From assembly GCA_001969505.1 (NCBI GenBank), contig LSSK01000067.1, positions 1 through 23,525 of the forward strand: 23,525 nt of DNA, given 5' to 3'. Numbering within the stretch: the stretch's first letter is position 1; each line of letters starts with the position of its first letter. Source of the DNA: Zancudomyces culisetae (taxonomy: Eukaryota; Kickxellomycota; Harpellomycetes; Harpellales; Legeriomycetaceae). A program made the position numbers and the translations under genes. This document shows positions 1-9,728 of the stretch, one piece after another. The notes under the pieces were generated by a model, which ran no database searches, was not told where the DNA came from, and saw only the letters and a list, made by a program, of their open reading frames with translations.

Positions 1-970
1 CGCTCGAATGCTGCAAATGCGCTACGGCAGGCTCGGTGGCCGTGATCTACGCTTTAACCCGGCCCATCATCGCCTAGTCTACGCGCCTGCCGATTTCTAC
101 ACCCGACTTTTCCTTCTCTTTGTCATGGCTTTTGTAACTATCGCCGCTTTGCAGTACCTACTGATTTTTTTCCCGCCTCTCCTTGGCACTGCACTATATC
201 CTTACCTCTTTGGCACTGCTGCACCACCACTATTGTTCTACCGCTACAACCTGGGTTTTACTGCCTTGTTCCTTCTCATTCATCTCATTACCTTCATTTT
301 TAATCGCGCCTATCTGACATCACACGCTTGGACTGTACTTAAGTCTATTGCAAATGTGCTAGCCTTTGTTGCCCTATTCGTTGTATATCTACCTCTACTC
401 ATTGCGGTGACCATCGGATACTACCTACCTTCATTTTCTCTTCTGGTTGCATCCTCATCGTACCTCTCCACCCGCCTGCTTGACCGATGGCTATTTTCTC
501 TGTGTATAGTCCGCATCATATACTCTCTAATCCATTCCCTCTACCCAAACTCACACTACAGCAATGTCCTCACCACATATCTTGTCCTGGATTCTCCGCA
601 CCGCTGGAACATTGTTCCTCTTATATCCACCTTCATTGTTCCTGCTACTTTCATATTTGCTATCGTCAATGCAACTCCTTTACTCCTCACCTGGCTTGTT
701 GTTGATGTGTTGAAGACACCTGAACGCCTCACTACTGCCGTTTCAGCTGCAAATGGCAACCCATCTTCACTTTTTGCATTTTTAACACTAAATTCAACGA
801 GCATTGATCTTGACGAAAGTATTAATGCACTTGTGTATCTTTTGGTGCTGTCCATTGGTCTACTTGTGTTTCTGTCCAGTTACTGCTACTCCAGGTATAT
901 CAAGCGTCTATTTAACAGCCTACGTGACCAGGAATATTTGGTTGGAAAACAATTGGTTAATTTGTCTTGA
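1..970 (+). CDS. SSM4: Doa10/Ssm4 (MARCH6-type) ER ubiquitin ligase, C-terminal part only
   Basis: This is the 3' end of a gene that begins left of the window. The frame is open from base 2 through the first ATG at 8 to TGA at 968-970, giving about 322 residues. It is strongly hydrophobic, with membrane stretches (counted from the ATG at 8) near 34-56, 81-98, 110-150, 160-178, 200-232 and 268-290. The tail reads RDQEYLVGKQLVNLS. It resembles the conserved C-terminal element of Doa10/MARCH6 (pattern DxxYLVGxxLxNY), which is the main basis for the call. Doa10 is a multi-pass ER and inner-nuclear-membrane RING E3 that marks misfolded proteins and degron substrates for the proteasome, working with Ubc6 and Ubc7. 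Its RING-CH domain lies at the N-terminus and would be outside this window. Identity rests on the tail and the membrane pattern. Confidence 0.82.
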   Translation, partial: ARMLQMRYGRLGGRDLRFNPAHHRLVYAPADFYTRLFLLFVMAFVTIAALQYLLIFFPPLLGTALYPYLFGTAAPPLLFYRYNLGFTALFLLIHLITFIFNRAYLTSHAWTVLKSIANVLAFVALFVVYLPLLIAVTIGYYLPSFSLLVASSSYLSTRLLDRWLFSLCIVRIIYSLIHSLYPNSHYSNVLTTYLVLDSPHRWNIVPLISTFIVPATFIFAIVNATPLLLTWLVVDVLKTPERLTTAVSAANGNPSSLFAFLTLNSTSIDLDESINALVYLLVLSIGLLVFLSSYCYSRYIKRLFNSLRDQEYLVGKQLVNLS

Positions 971-1326
971 TCCTTTGTTGGCTCCTTCATCCCTCTTCCC
1001 TCTTCCAATCCTCTTCACGTAATCCTATACATTCATAGCATACGTGTTTCTCATCTTTTACAAGTGGTGTTTGGTTCCCTTTTTTTTTGGATTCGACTTG
1101 ATTTGATGATATTCTGTACCCCAAACCTAGGTTTCTCCTTTTTTTAATTTTCTTTGGTTATTTTGCTTATAATTTATTTGTTTATTTAATCTCAAACTGG
1201 TTCATTTTATTTCTTACACTCTTTATTATTTTGGTTTTCATTAACGCCACTTAGGTATAATAAATCACAATAGCCACTTTAAAAATACTCAGGAACAATT
1301 CACATCACTGATTTCCATACCAAACG
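971..1326. other. Intergenic region between SSM4 and MMS2
   Basis: About 355 bases of T-rich sequence holding the SSM4 3' end and the MMS2 promoter and 5' leader. The plus strand has long T runs near 1080-1090 and 1139-1150. No ORF, RNA gene or clear TATA element could be supported. Confidence 0.6.
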
Positions 1327-2094
1327 ATGGCTCTAGGTAAATACCTTTTCTTTTCATTCTCTATAATTAACACTCCACACACCATTATTCATAAAAAAAA
1401 AGCTATAACCAAACTAATCTCCCTCCCCCCGCCTCAATCGAGACGATTAGTTTTCTATTACCTTCCCCTTCTCCTCTCCTCTTTCCCTTTTTTTCAAATA
1501 TCAATAATACATCTTTATCACATTTACATCTCTGTTTTATAATAGTTCCCAGAAACTTCCGTTTGCTAGAAGAACTTGAAAAGGGTGAAAAAGGCATCGG
1601 TGATGGTGCATGCAGTTACGGTTTGTCGGATCCCGAGGATATTACACTCTCGAATTGGGATGGCACCATTCTGGGTGTACCAAATGTAAGTTTAATTTTC
1701 CTCCACTCTCCTTCATTTTATATTACCATTTATTTACCCTTCTGTTTATTTGTCTATTGAGATTTTACGAGTTAAATTAACAACAATACCTATACTTCAC
1801 TCTCTTCTCATAACTTAGTCAGTATTCGAAAACCGTATCTACTGTCTCAAAATCCATTGCGACGAGAACTATCCAGATATGCCACCCTCTGTCACTTTTC
1901 TGACAAAAATAAACCTGCCTTGTGTCGACCAGGCCACCGGTGCTGTCAACAAGCAACGCGTACCTGTACTATCCAGCTGGAAGCGCTCGAATACCCTCGA
2001 AACTGTACTTGTCGAGATTCGCCGCGAAATGGCAGTTTCCTACAACCGGCGCCTTCCTCAACCACCTGAGGGCTCATTGTTTACTGCATCTTAA
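1327..2094 (+). CDS. MMS2: Mms2 ubiquitin-conjugating enzyme variant (UEV), three exons
   Basis: Exons 1327-1336, 1546-1685 and 1819-2094 join in frame to 141 residues, the usual UEV length. Introns (209 and 133 nt) start GTAAAT and GTAAGT and end TAG. Exon 1 codes only MAL plus one base. The spliced N-terminus [20 protein letters not shown] is nearly identical to yeast Mms2 and human UBE2V1/V2. It keeps Phe8, the Ubc13-contacting residue of yeast Mms2. Later family landmarks are [22 protein letters not shown] and a C-terminal RLPQPPEG. The segment where an active E2 carries its catalytic Cys reads RVPVLSSW, with no Cys, as expected for a catalytically dead variant. In the family, Mms2 pairs with Ubc13 to build Lys63-linked chains, notably on PCNA, in error-free DNA-damage tolerance. 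It is convergent with the METTL16 gene, 239 bp away. Confidence 0.95.
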
Positions 2095-2333
2095 TACTCG
2101 TAGTACTACCTTTTTTTTTTTACAACTCCTTTCTCTATACTTTCCACATACATAACAATATCTCTCCGTCATTTACAGATTTATTAGTAATATTTGTTAT
2201 AAAGATCTATTCTTAATAGAAAAACTACCAAAAAATAAAAAATAAAAAGCATATACACATTCACTTAAAAAAATATGCATGGTGTCTATATTATCCCCTT
2301 ATGGTATCTAGACTGCCAACAAGCTCACTTGAT

Positions 2334-4701
2334 TCAAGTCAGTACTGCCTTTTTTAATCGTGATGTCAGCATTGACTGTAGCGAGTCGAGTGTCCTCTCT
2401 ACACTCTTCTCACCACCAATGGGTTCTATAGCGCCATCCTCCGTTCCATTTTCATGGTATTGACTGTTGTAGTATGTCTGTAGCTTGATAGTACCATAGT
2501 TTTTACCAGTATCATGGTGTGAATCTTGGCATTCGATTGTGATTCTTAATATTATATACAACTTTACGCCATCACTAATATCGTTGCCGTTGTTTGTACT
2601 ATTTTCTCTGATGTCGCAAATTTTAATATGTGGTCCTTGGTTTATGAAGTGTTTACTATCAGTTATTGAACTTTGTTTCTCTTGAGTCAATAGTTGTCGT
2701 CTGGCTCTCCTTGTCCAAAATACTCTGTGTATCACGCACCGGTACTCCATAAAAGTGACAGGTTCTGCTTTTTTCCTTTTTACCCCTATTATATTTCCAG
2801 TGTTGGTGCCACAATCCTCATTGGTGCTGGATTTTTTGTACCCAGTTATAATAAAAGCGTTAGGATTTTCGGAATGTAGACCAGAAATGGTTGTTTCTAC
2901 ACTTTTAACCAGTCTATTTATGCCTCCACATCCACCCAACCCATTTACACCATAATTAGATTCCCCTTCATCCTTTCCTCGTGGAGGGCAAAGGAATAGT
3001 TGTGTTGGTATTCTAATTGTAGAAACACCACCCATATTATACTCACAACCATCGGTAATATTCTGAACCCCACCGATATTGTTGCGAGAAACTCTATTTT
3101 CCAACTTGCCCATCAAACTTGTAGTCTTGGTTGAAATACCCTTGCGTCCGACTACACATTTACAAAGAAACCGGTCCACGCTTCCCATGACATTTCTCTT
3201 CTGTTCCCGACCCTCGACGTTTTTATTAGTAATTTCTTGCACAAACCTCCATCCAATAACCCACCTACTGGTATTACCCATCCTTAGCCGGTCACTGACC
3301 ACCAGCACACCCTTTTTGGCGCCCCTCTGTCTCCGTTGGAAGTCGCTGACCAGCTTGGGAAACTCTCGCTTTAGTAATGTCTGCAACGTTTGTTTTTTTC
3401 CAACCAAGCTTGTGTACCATTCGATGCCACAATTACTGCTCTCATTGGGGCATCCACTACCACGCTCAACACTAAGCCTGTCTTTGATGCTTGACGCGGT
3501 GCTCAAGGTTAACTCCACCTCTATACTCTCTCGAATCATCTGGCTAATAAATTCAAGTTCGCCACCTTCGGTTATGCTTTCGTTATTGGTACTTTTCATC
3601 ATTTTCACTCTACATAGTCTTTCGGATTGTTTTTCGTTTTGACCTAAACTTGATTTACTATCAAAGCGCAGATTGGTGTTTTTTGTTTTATCTGTCTCGT
3701 CGCAATAATATGGTGGGTTACACATACTAAATCTCACCTGGTTTATTGTATTAACCTGATAAGGATCCTGTATTTCATTGATCGCATTTATTCGATCTAT
3801 CAGCTCTTTAAAAAATATCTGTCTTCCGCCATTCCCCGTAGTAGTGTTATTATGGAATATCTCAATATCGGTTTGCATATTATTCGCTTCGACATTCTGC
3901 TTAGCTAGCTCTATTGATTTTTCGTCAATATCCGTAGCCAGAAATCTAAGCTTTTTTCGGCAGATACTATGCATAGTACCGCTTTCTTTGGTGTTGTTAA
4001 TGTTATTCAGTTTCACGCCCAATATTGGGTATATACAGGACGCACCTGTTCCGATATCTACACCATACCAACTCCTATTCACAATCGAACCACTGCTACT
4101 GACACGTGCGTCATCATAAGACTGTCCAAAACAGCAATACCTTTCCAATAATATATCGATCCATTTTAAATATTGCACTCGACTATTTACCATCGGACAT
4201 AGGTTTTCCTCAGTTAGCGTCATTTTGATCCCGTATTCCTTTTCTAGTATGGCCTTGTTATACTCCCTATTTTTGATTTGATTTATTTATATCCCCTACT
4301 TGATCACCCATTTTTGAAAAAGTCCGACCCAAATAAAATTCATTAACGATAACGAAACTATATAGTAAATAGAAATGCATACCTTATCGCTGCACTGTTG
4401 CTATAGTCAAAATATCGCTTGTTGCCTTTCCTATACACGCTATTTTTATACATAATGGTTAACTCTGTGCGTTTTACACAAAAATGTTTACTTATTTTAC
4501 CTTTAAAGAGACAATTTTCTCTTGTTCGACCCATTTAGCAATTGTGAACTGCCTTTTCAAAAAAAAGTATATAACTTACTATCTTTCCAATTTTGGAAAC
4601 TCTGTTACCAAATCCTCAAAATCTTGTGCTTTGATTTGAATTTCGCTTGAAAAAGCTACTTTTTTGGTACATAATCCATGAATTTTAGATTCGTTTTCCA
4701 T
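2334..4701 (-). CDS. METTL16-like RNA N6-adenosine methyltransferase, three exons
   Basis: Exons on the minus strand are 4701-4580, 4439-4383 and 4266-2334. The introns (140 and 116 nt) have GTAAGT/GTATGC donors and TAG acceptors, and the product is 703 residues. Exon 3 alone would start at an internal Met at 4223. The upstream exons add a match to the METTL16 N-terminus: KAQDFEDLVTEFPKLERYV parallels the human KPPDFAYLASKYPDFKQHV region, followed by an EAVR-like helix. Rough motif positions: VDIGTGASCIYP (SAM site) 129-140, ATDID 170-174, catalytic MCNPPYY 241-247, TEGGELEF 292-299, VGKK (K-loop) 348-351, and NTSRWVIGWRF near 391-401. METTL16 proteins put m6A on U6 snRNA, and in animals also on MAT2A mRNA. 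NPPY replaces the usual NPPF. Long Asn/Gly/Ser-rich insertions and a 300-residue tail exceed the catalytic core. No in-frame ATG lies upstream of 4701. Confidence 0.92.
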
Positions 4702-5127
4702 TTTTCTTTTTTTTTCCTTCCCATGATTATTCTTTGTTTTTTCATCCGCTATAGAAACATATTTGTTATATTTCCCCCTCCGTTTTCTTGTAATTATTGC
4801 AATCAAACTATAATTTGAATTTTTGCCTGTTAGGCTTTGGCTAGCATGAATTTTTGGATTTTGTAATCTGGCTTTTTATTTTTGAAGGATCTGATACAAA
4901 AAAATATGTATAATTCGAGATATATCAAGTACTAGTTGAATATTTGAAAGCTGTATCTAGAGTTAAAATTGGGTTTATTTAGATACGTCCGAATAAAACC
5001 CACCATGACTGAAAAACAAAACAAACAAAAACAAAAACAAAAACAAAAACATTAGAATATACGTGTATCTTTCATCCACAACATCCTTAAGGCGGGGTAG
5101 GTTTGGATAGGCAGAATTTTTTTGTTT
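4702..5127. other. Intergenic region upstream of the METTL16 gene, with A-rich repeat
   Basis: AT-rich spacer between two minus-strand genes. It holds the promoter and leader of the METTL16-like gene and the 3' region of the 5128-6093 gene. The frame of METTL16 exon 1 stays open to about 4806 without another ATG. The only recognisable element is the (CAAAAA)-type tract at about 5012-5050. Confidence 0.6.
5012..5050. repeat. A5C microsatellite
   Basis: An imperfect run of CAAAA/CAAAAA units directly readable in the sequence. It lies about 80 bases past the stop codon of the minus-strand gene at 5128-6093. A similar A/C-rich stretch occurs near 15607-15640, upstream of SIN1. Confidence 0.85.
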
Positions 5128-6093
5128 TCACCCAAGGAGGGGCACAATGAATTTCAAAAGCCCGTAAAACGCAACTGAAAATATGGCTGCTTTGTACTCA
5201 ACATTGATGAGACTTTTAGGTTCGAAAAGAGATATCGATTCATTATCCTTTCCATTGTTAGTGTCTACCTGTGCTCCACTCTCCAAAAAGTAACTGGTGT
5301 TATATGATATGTCAATCTCCTTTTCATCTTCACCGATTTTTATCCAGCCTATCGGTGCATATGATTGACTACACACCATCAAGATTTCATCATCTGAATA
5401 CGTGATGTTTAGTGAATTGAGGTCGGGTAACTGTGCGTTTTCCGACCATACCATCTTGGTAATATTGTTAAAGCTCTCAGCGGTGGGCTTTTTTTGCGAG
5501 ATTCCAAATTCACCCTTACAAAAATCGGAAAATGTAGCAATTTTGACATTTTCACCAGCGAAAAAACACTCAGATTTTCCCAGTGCAAATGCATGTCTGG
5601 TATTGACTATCCTTATACGTGAGATTTTGGGCAAATGGACCGTTACAATTGAAAATAAGTATTCACCGTCCCCTGTGTACACGTTTCTGGTAGTGTTTAA
5701 AGGTGTTGCAGTACTTTCTGCAGTGCCCTCATCTTTTTCAACTTCTTGAGGATTTGTGGTGCTGGTAATAGCAGCAAGATTAATCAATTCCTGAGGATCT
5801 ATTTCGGACGTAACTATTGAATTCTGGATATATCCCAATACCATCGAATTGCTATCAAGTAGGACGTGACTAAAAATTTGGGAAAATCTTGAGATATCAT
5901 TATTTCTCGCTTTTGGGGGGTTTTCCTCATGTTTGGGATTGATACCAAACACGTTTCTAACGACATTCATATCAAGCGAATTTCCAGCATCGAGGCTTTT
6001 GATCCTGATAAAATTCTCGCCGAAAACTTTTAACGCAGCGGCTCTACACTTAAGGCTTGTATAGTAACTCGGCTCTTGACTTTTATTTTCCAT
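5128..6093 (-). CDS. Unrecognised 321-residue protein with C-terminal membrane anchor
   Basis: The frame is open from ATG at 6093 (MENKSQEPSYY) to TGA at 5130-5128. The same frame reaches a stop about 50 bases further upstream without another ATG. A donor-like CTAAG|GTAAGA at 6188 and an acceptor-like ATAG at 6107 on the minus strand could mark a short 5'-leader intron (82 nt). The composition is that of a real soluble protein with mixed polar and hydrophobic segments. There is an acidic, Thr/Asn-rich stretch around residues 105-135 and a likely beta-rich block around 140-210. The last about 22 residues (YKAAIFSVAFYGLLKFIVPLLG) look like a single membrane helix ending at the C-terminus, so the protein may be tail-anchored with its bulk in the cytosol. 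I do not recognise the family. Being open over 320 codons in AT-rich DNA makes chance very unlikely. Confidence 0.75.
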   Translation of the reverse strand: MENKSQEPSYYTSLKCRAAALKVFGENFIRIKSLDAGNSLDMNVVRNVFGINPKHEENPPKARNNDISRFSQIFSHVLLDSNSMVLGYIQNSIVTSEIDPQELINLAAITSTTNPQEVEKDEGTAESTATPLNTTRNVYTGDGEYLFSIVTVHLPKISRIRIVNTRHAFALGKSECFFAGENVKIATFSDFCKGEFGISQKKPTAESFNNITKMVWSENAQLPDLNSLNITYSDDEILMVCSQSYAPIGWIKIGEDEKEIDISYNTSYFLESGAQVDTNNGKDNESISLFEPKSLINVEYKAAIFSVAFYGLLKFIVPLLG

Positions 6094-6857
6094 TATATTT
6101 AGCAATCTATGGCGGCAAAAGGTAATCCAGTAAATCGGTATTTATTACGAACTGTGATACTTTAAAATTTTTGATATTGTTTTCTTACCTTAGTGTAATA
6201 AGTATACAGCTGGACCGTGATACTGTGTTTAGTGAGTTTGCACTTTTCAATTCAATAGCTCAATAAAAAATAACACTTCATTTTTGCTTCTGCAAATGTG
6301 TTTATATATCTTTTCATTGTAGCTGTCTACACTCTATTATGGTGTATCCTACTATACTTTATTGTGGTTTAGCTATAGTATATTATCTTTGAGTTGGCCA
6401 AAAATAAAATGCAGATATAACTGTTTTCATTTCAGAATAATGTTTAGAAGCGTGGGAATCGGAATATATAGACTGTCGAATAGTTAATTGGCTCTAAAAT
6501 GTGTGTAGCACCACATATTTATAGGATCAAGTGAATATAGCATCAAATGTATAAAATACATTATGTGTGGAAGTAAATAGAAGCACCAAGACTGGAAGTC
6601 AAAACTGCGACCCTTTTCAAAAAAAAACAGACAAAAAGCAGACACAAAGCAGACAAAAAAATGAAAAATACACTCAAACTTTATAACTGCAAATTCCGTT
6701 GTATTCCTTCACTCCTTTGCGTTTCCACTTTATTTCCAGCTTTTACTGTTTCAAGCTTTTAAGATTTTGAAGAACACATATTCACAGACTTGTGCGCGCT
6801 AGTTAATCTATTTGCTATTTACCATTTACTATTTCCTTATTACTATTTTTTTTATAG

Positions 6858-6917
6858 TTCCCAGGCGTTATCGGATACATACGCAGTTTGATTGAATTGG
6901 GAAAGATAGTGATGTGA
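6858..6917 (+). other. Possible orphan terminal exon
   Basis: A pyrimidine-rich stretch ending TTTTTTTTATAG (acceptor AG at 6856-6857) is followed at once by 19 open codons ending TGA, including PGVIGYIRSLIELGKI. The composition is much more protein-like than the surroundings. No matching upstream exon with a canonical donor was found. A 33-codon ATG ORF at about 6661-6762 lies upstream but has no obvious donor. It may be a relic or chance. Confidence 0.2.
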
Positions 6918-7013
6918 AAATATGAATTTGTACAACTGCTAAAAGGGTTTCAAAAAACACAGCGAAACTTGATCAGGATAGTATGCAGTTACGCTACTTT
7001 TGAAATTTGCATG

Positions 7014-7146
7014 TTGCATGTTGGATGTTGAATGTTGAATGTTGAATGTTGAATGTTGAATGTTGAATGTTGAATGTTGAATGTTGAATGTTGAATGTTG
7101 AATGTTGAATGTTGAATGTTGAATGTTGAATGTTGAATGTTGGATT
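7014..7146. repeat. Heptamer tandem repeat (TTGAATG)n
   Basis: Sixteen perfect consecutive copies of TTGAATG occupy 7028-7139. They are flanked by the variants TTGCATG (7014) and TTGGATG (7021) on the left and TTGGATT (7140) on the right. A period of 7 cannot be an in-frame codon repeat. The array lies far from any recognised gene. Such perfect arrays usually vary in copy number between strains. Confidence 0.97.
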
Positions 7147-8581
7147 TTTAATCCTGGGTGTTAATTACAAAAAATATGAATGAACAAAAAGTATAGAAAA
7201 TAGCAGGTATTGGTATGATTCTTAGTAACTCTGTAATATTTGATCTGGATTTGAGTGTTGGAGAACAAAGGTATATATGTGTAAGCTATGAAATTGAAAA
7301 CTAGAAAAAGAATACACGTGTTTAGCTGGGTTATATATCACCACACTACTGAAACTATACTTTTTTCCATCACACTCATCTCCTTATGTTTTATGGACAT
7401 GCTATATTTCTCATGGACGGGAAGTAAATAACTCGCACACCTTATCTTCAAGCTCCGTCGGCTAGTGGGCTTCTCTATCTCTGTATTTATATTAAAAACC
7501 CTCAGTTGTTATCATACAACTATAAGTCGAATACTCAAGTTTTTAATCGATTTTAACACTACATGAATGCCTACCTGATCCTTCTATCAACTAACCATTC
7601 TATGTTTTTCAAAGGCTTTAATAGCTTACTGCTTTATACTGCATTAGATGGCGTTAGTACATAAAAAAGCTTTATTTGAAGAAATGAGTTTCAGGATCTG
7701 TGTTTATTTCGATCTTTTTGGATATTCATTATTATTATTATCATCTAAATTTCCATTGGGGCTTAGCTTATTATTACATTATTGTGCTTCTTTTCTCCAA
7801 TGAATTGTGATATGCTACATTCCAACACATTTTATCTATTTTACAACAGCCTCGCAGAAATAAATATCTGCACTGGAACCAAGCGCATACTTTAAGATTG
7901 AGAGCGGTTATAGTATCCTATACTTCAATTCAAATCAAACTACTAATATAGCGACTTGGCACATGTAATACTTATGTATGTAGAAGTGTGCTACTGTATT
8001 ATATCATTGTGTCTACCTTGATGGCTGTTTCAAAAAAGACACACCATTTTGCCAACGTTTTTAACATTTGAAGTCCTTTATTTTCTTGTTAATATTAAAT
8101 TTTGAGAAGGATTTGATATATTATAGTATTCATATAGATAGAAAATATAAATCCCACTATGGCGTTAACCAAATAGACCACTATCTAAACAGAGCAAGTT
8201 GATATATAATGTTCTATGTTGTAAATGCCTAAATAAATACCCGTTTGGGATATCTTCTGTTGTAGGAAGAAATTAACGTGGTGTCACTATTATCCTTGTT
8301 TACAAATTCCTGTATCCCCTAACCCAAACTGATTTGCCTTCAAGTTTATAGCCATTTTCACATTATCATATTGTTCCGAATTTCTAAACTTTCGCATTTT
8401 TTCCTCAAGAAAAGGTTCTAATTGCCGCGCATTAATTATAAAGCTGAATAATGATTATGATAGCACTAAACCATGGGGTCTAAAAAGACAAGTTCAAGAA
8501 AAAATACCCGTTTGTCTCCACTTGCTTCTTTTTTATTAAGAAAAAGGCGGGTTGTTCTCCGAAGTGGTGTAGAATGAATAA

Positions 8582-8809
8582 CTAAACCTTTTTATATTGG
8601 TGGGACTTTTTAGTAGAAACCGCGACCCCAAAATGGCAAAATATACGTTGGACATGATCGTCTTTTTTATTTTGTACAATAAGCTTAGTATATGCATACC
8701 ACATAAAGAGCTCAAAAAGAGTACTACCAAATAGCCATATAAAACTTTTTTGTGCATATTTCAAGCCAACGAACAGATTATACCGGTCTTTTTCATTTGA
8801 AAAGCCCAC
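8582..8809 (-). pseudogene. Possible piggyBac-type transposase C-terminal relic
   Basis: An open minus-strand stretch of about 75 codons with no ATG at its head. It contains DRYNLFVG followed after a gap by STLFELFMWYAYTKLIV. It recalls the piggyBac (DDE_Tnp_1_7) region in which a DYNxxMGGVD-like motif precedes a helix with LLDxxxxNAYxLY. The GVD acidic residue and about ten following residues appear absent. Just upstream, in other frames, stops and shifts break the reading frame, which would fit decay. The match is by eye only and weak. It could equally be a chance open frame in AT-rich DNA. Confidence 0.22.
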
Positions 8810-9560
8810 TTTCTAAATTTAAGATTTTGTAATGGTCAAGACCAGGTGTTGTTTAAAATTAACAAAAATTCCGATTTAGTAGTCATGTATTTAAGTTTGT
8901 AATTTAGATACATTTCAACCATAGAACGTGGTAGAGTCAAGGTACAAATTATGAATATAAAATAAAATAAATTGCCCATAGCTAATAGTAATTATTATAG
9001 CGGCTATTGTGAGGATAGCAGCAATCAAGATTAATTAATTGCAAATCAAAACTAGCTAATTTAAAATAATTAAAGTGTCTTGAGTTCGAAGTTTCTATTC
9101 TTAGCTTTTTTTCTTGTTGATTTTGGTTCTTGATGAGAATATTCAAGGCTTTTGGTTAATCACATATGAGAAAAAATAGAAACTCGCTTTGATAAAGTTA
9201 GCAATACAACTATGGTAATGGTAGCAAAAAGGGTCCCGCTTTTCAGTTTATAGAGAGTGAATTCCAAGCCTCTGTTCTTTTTTTTTTCCCCTAATTCCAA
9301 TACGTTGATTTTTTTTCAGTATTAATATAAATACCATCGTGTTTTGCGAACAATAACAATAAGTAATAGTCGAATATCTCGATACAATATTAGCATTTGC
9401 ATACAAAGTCAAGCTCCGGCATTCCAAGATTTTGTTCACAAACTAACTGTAATAGTCTCTTAACTTATCTCGCCAAGGCCCAAGCTATCTAGTTAAAAGG
9501 AAGGTCATATCACACTGCAAATACACTTTCTCAGCAAAACTTTTCAACACATTATCAAAA

Positions 9561-9728
9561 ATGAAGGTACAATTTGTTGTTCTCGCTCTTGCCGCCGCCG
9601 CAGCTGCGTCTCCAGTCAACGAGCCAAGTGTTAACGTCTCTCAATCCGCCAAAAAAAGCGGTGAAGCACAAAGCGCGAATGCCAGTTGGTTAGGTGTAGC
9701 TCTCGGACGATTCTTTGCCTGGTGGTAA
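9561..9728 (+). CDS. Short secreted peptide precursor, 55 residues (unrecognised)
   Basis: ATG at 9561, preceded by an A-rich yeast-like context (ATCAAAA), reads 55 codons to TAA at 9726-9728. Residues 1-16 (MKVQFVVLALAAAAAA) form a textbook signal peptide, with likely cleavage around AAA/SPVN. Two N-glycosylation sequons follow (NVS about 25-27, NAS 40-42), then a dibasic KK at 31-32 that Kex2-type proteases might cut. The C-terminal 13 residues WLGVALGRFFAWW are aromatic and end the chain. Codons are C/G-ending (GTC, GCC, AAC, CTC), as in the RPL14 exons and unlike flanking DNA, suggesting high expression. The plan of signal peptide, short pro-region, basic site and Trp-led terminal peptide resembles alpha-type mating pheromone precursors, though with a single repeat. 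An antimicrobial or other secreted peptide is equally possible. I know no named family. Confidence 0.68.
   Translation: MKVQFVVLALAAAAAASPVNEPSVNVSQSAKKSGEAQSANASWLGVALGRFFAWW

Larger units (their letters stand above)
6094..9560. other. Gene-poor 3.5 kb region
   Basis: No convincing intact gene. The stretch is AT-rich, with many stops in all frames. It contains an A/CAGAC-rich tract at 6618-6660, a possible isolated acceptor and terminal exon at 6858-6917, the heptamer array at 7014-7146, a transposase-like relic at 8582-8809, and the promoter of the small secreted peptide at about 9440-9560. The remainder shows nothing I can name. Confidence 0.5.

Noticed and set aside
3079-3642. 187-codon plus-strand frame
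   Set aside because: Lies antisense to the METTL16-like coding sequence, which has clear family motifs; it has no recognisable features of its own.
4221-4223. ATG of the long uninterrupted METTL16 frame as the true start
   Set aside because: It would cut off conserved N-terminal residues that two well-formed upstream introns restore in frame. An intermediate ATG at 4453 gives a shorter N-terminus without the DFxxLxxxFP match.
8473-8577. 34-residue ORF MGSKKTSSRKN..., basic, with a myristoylation-like start
   Set aside because: Too short and without homology or codon-usage support; it overlaps other doubtful frames.
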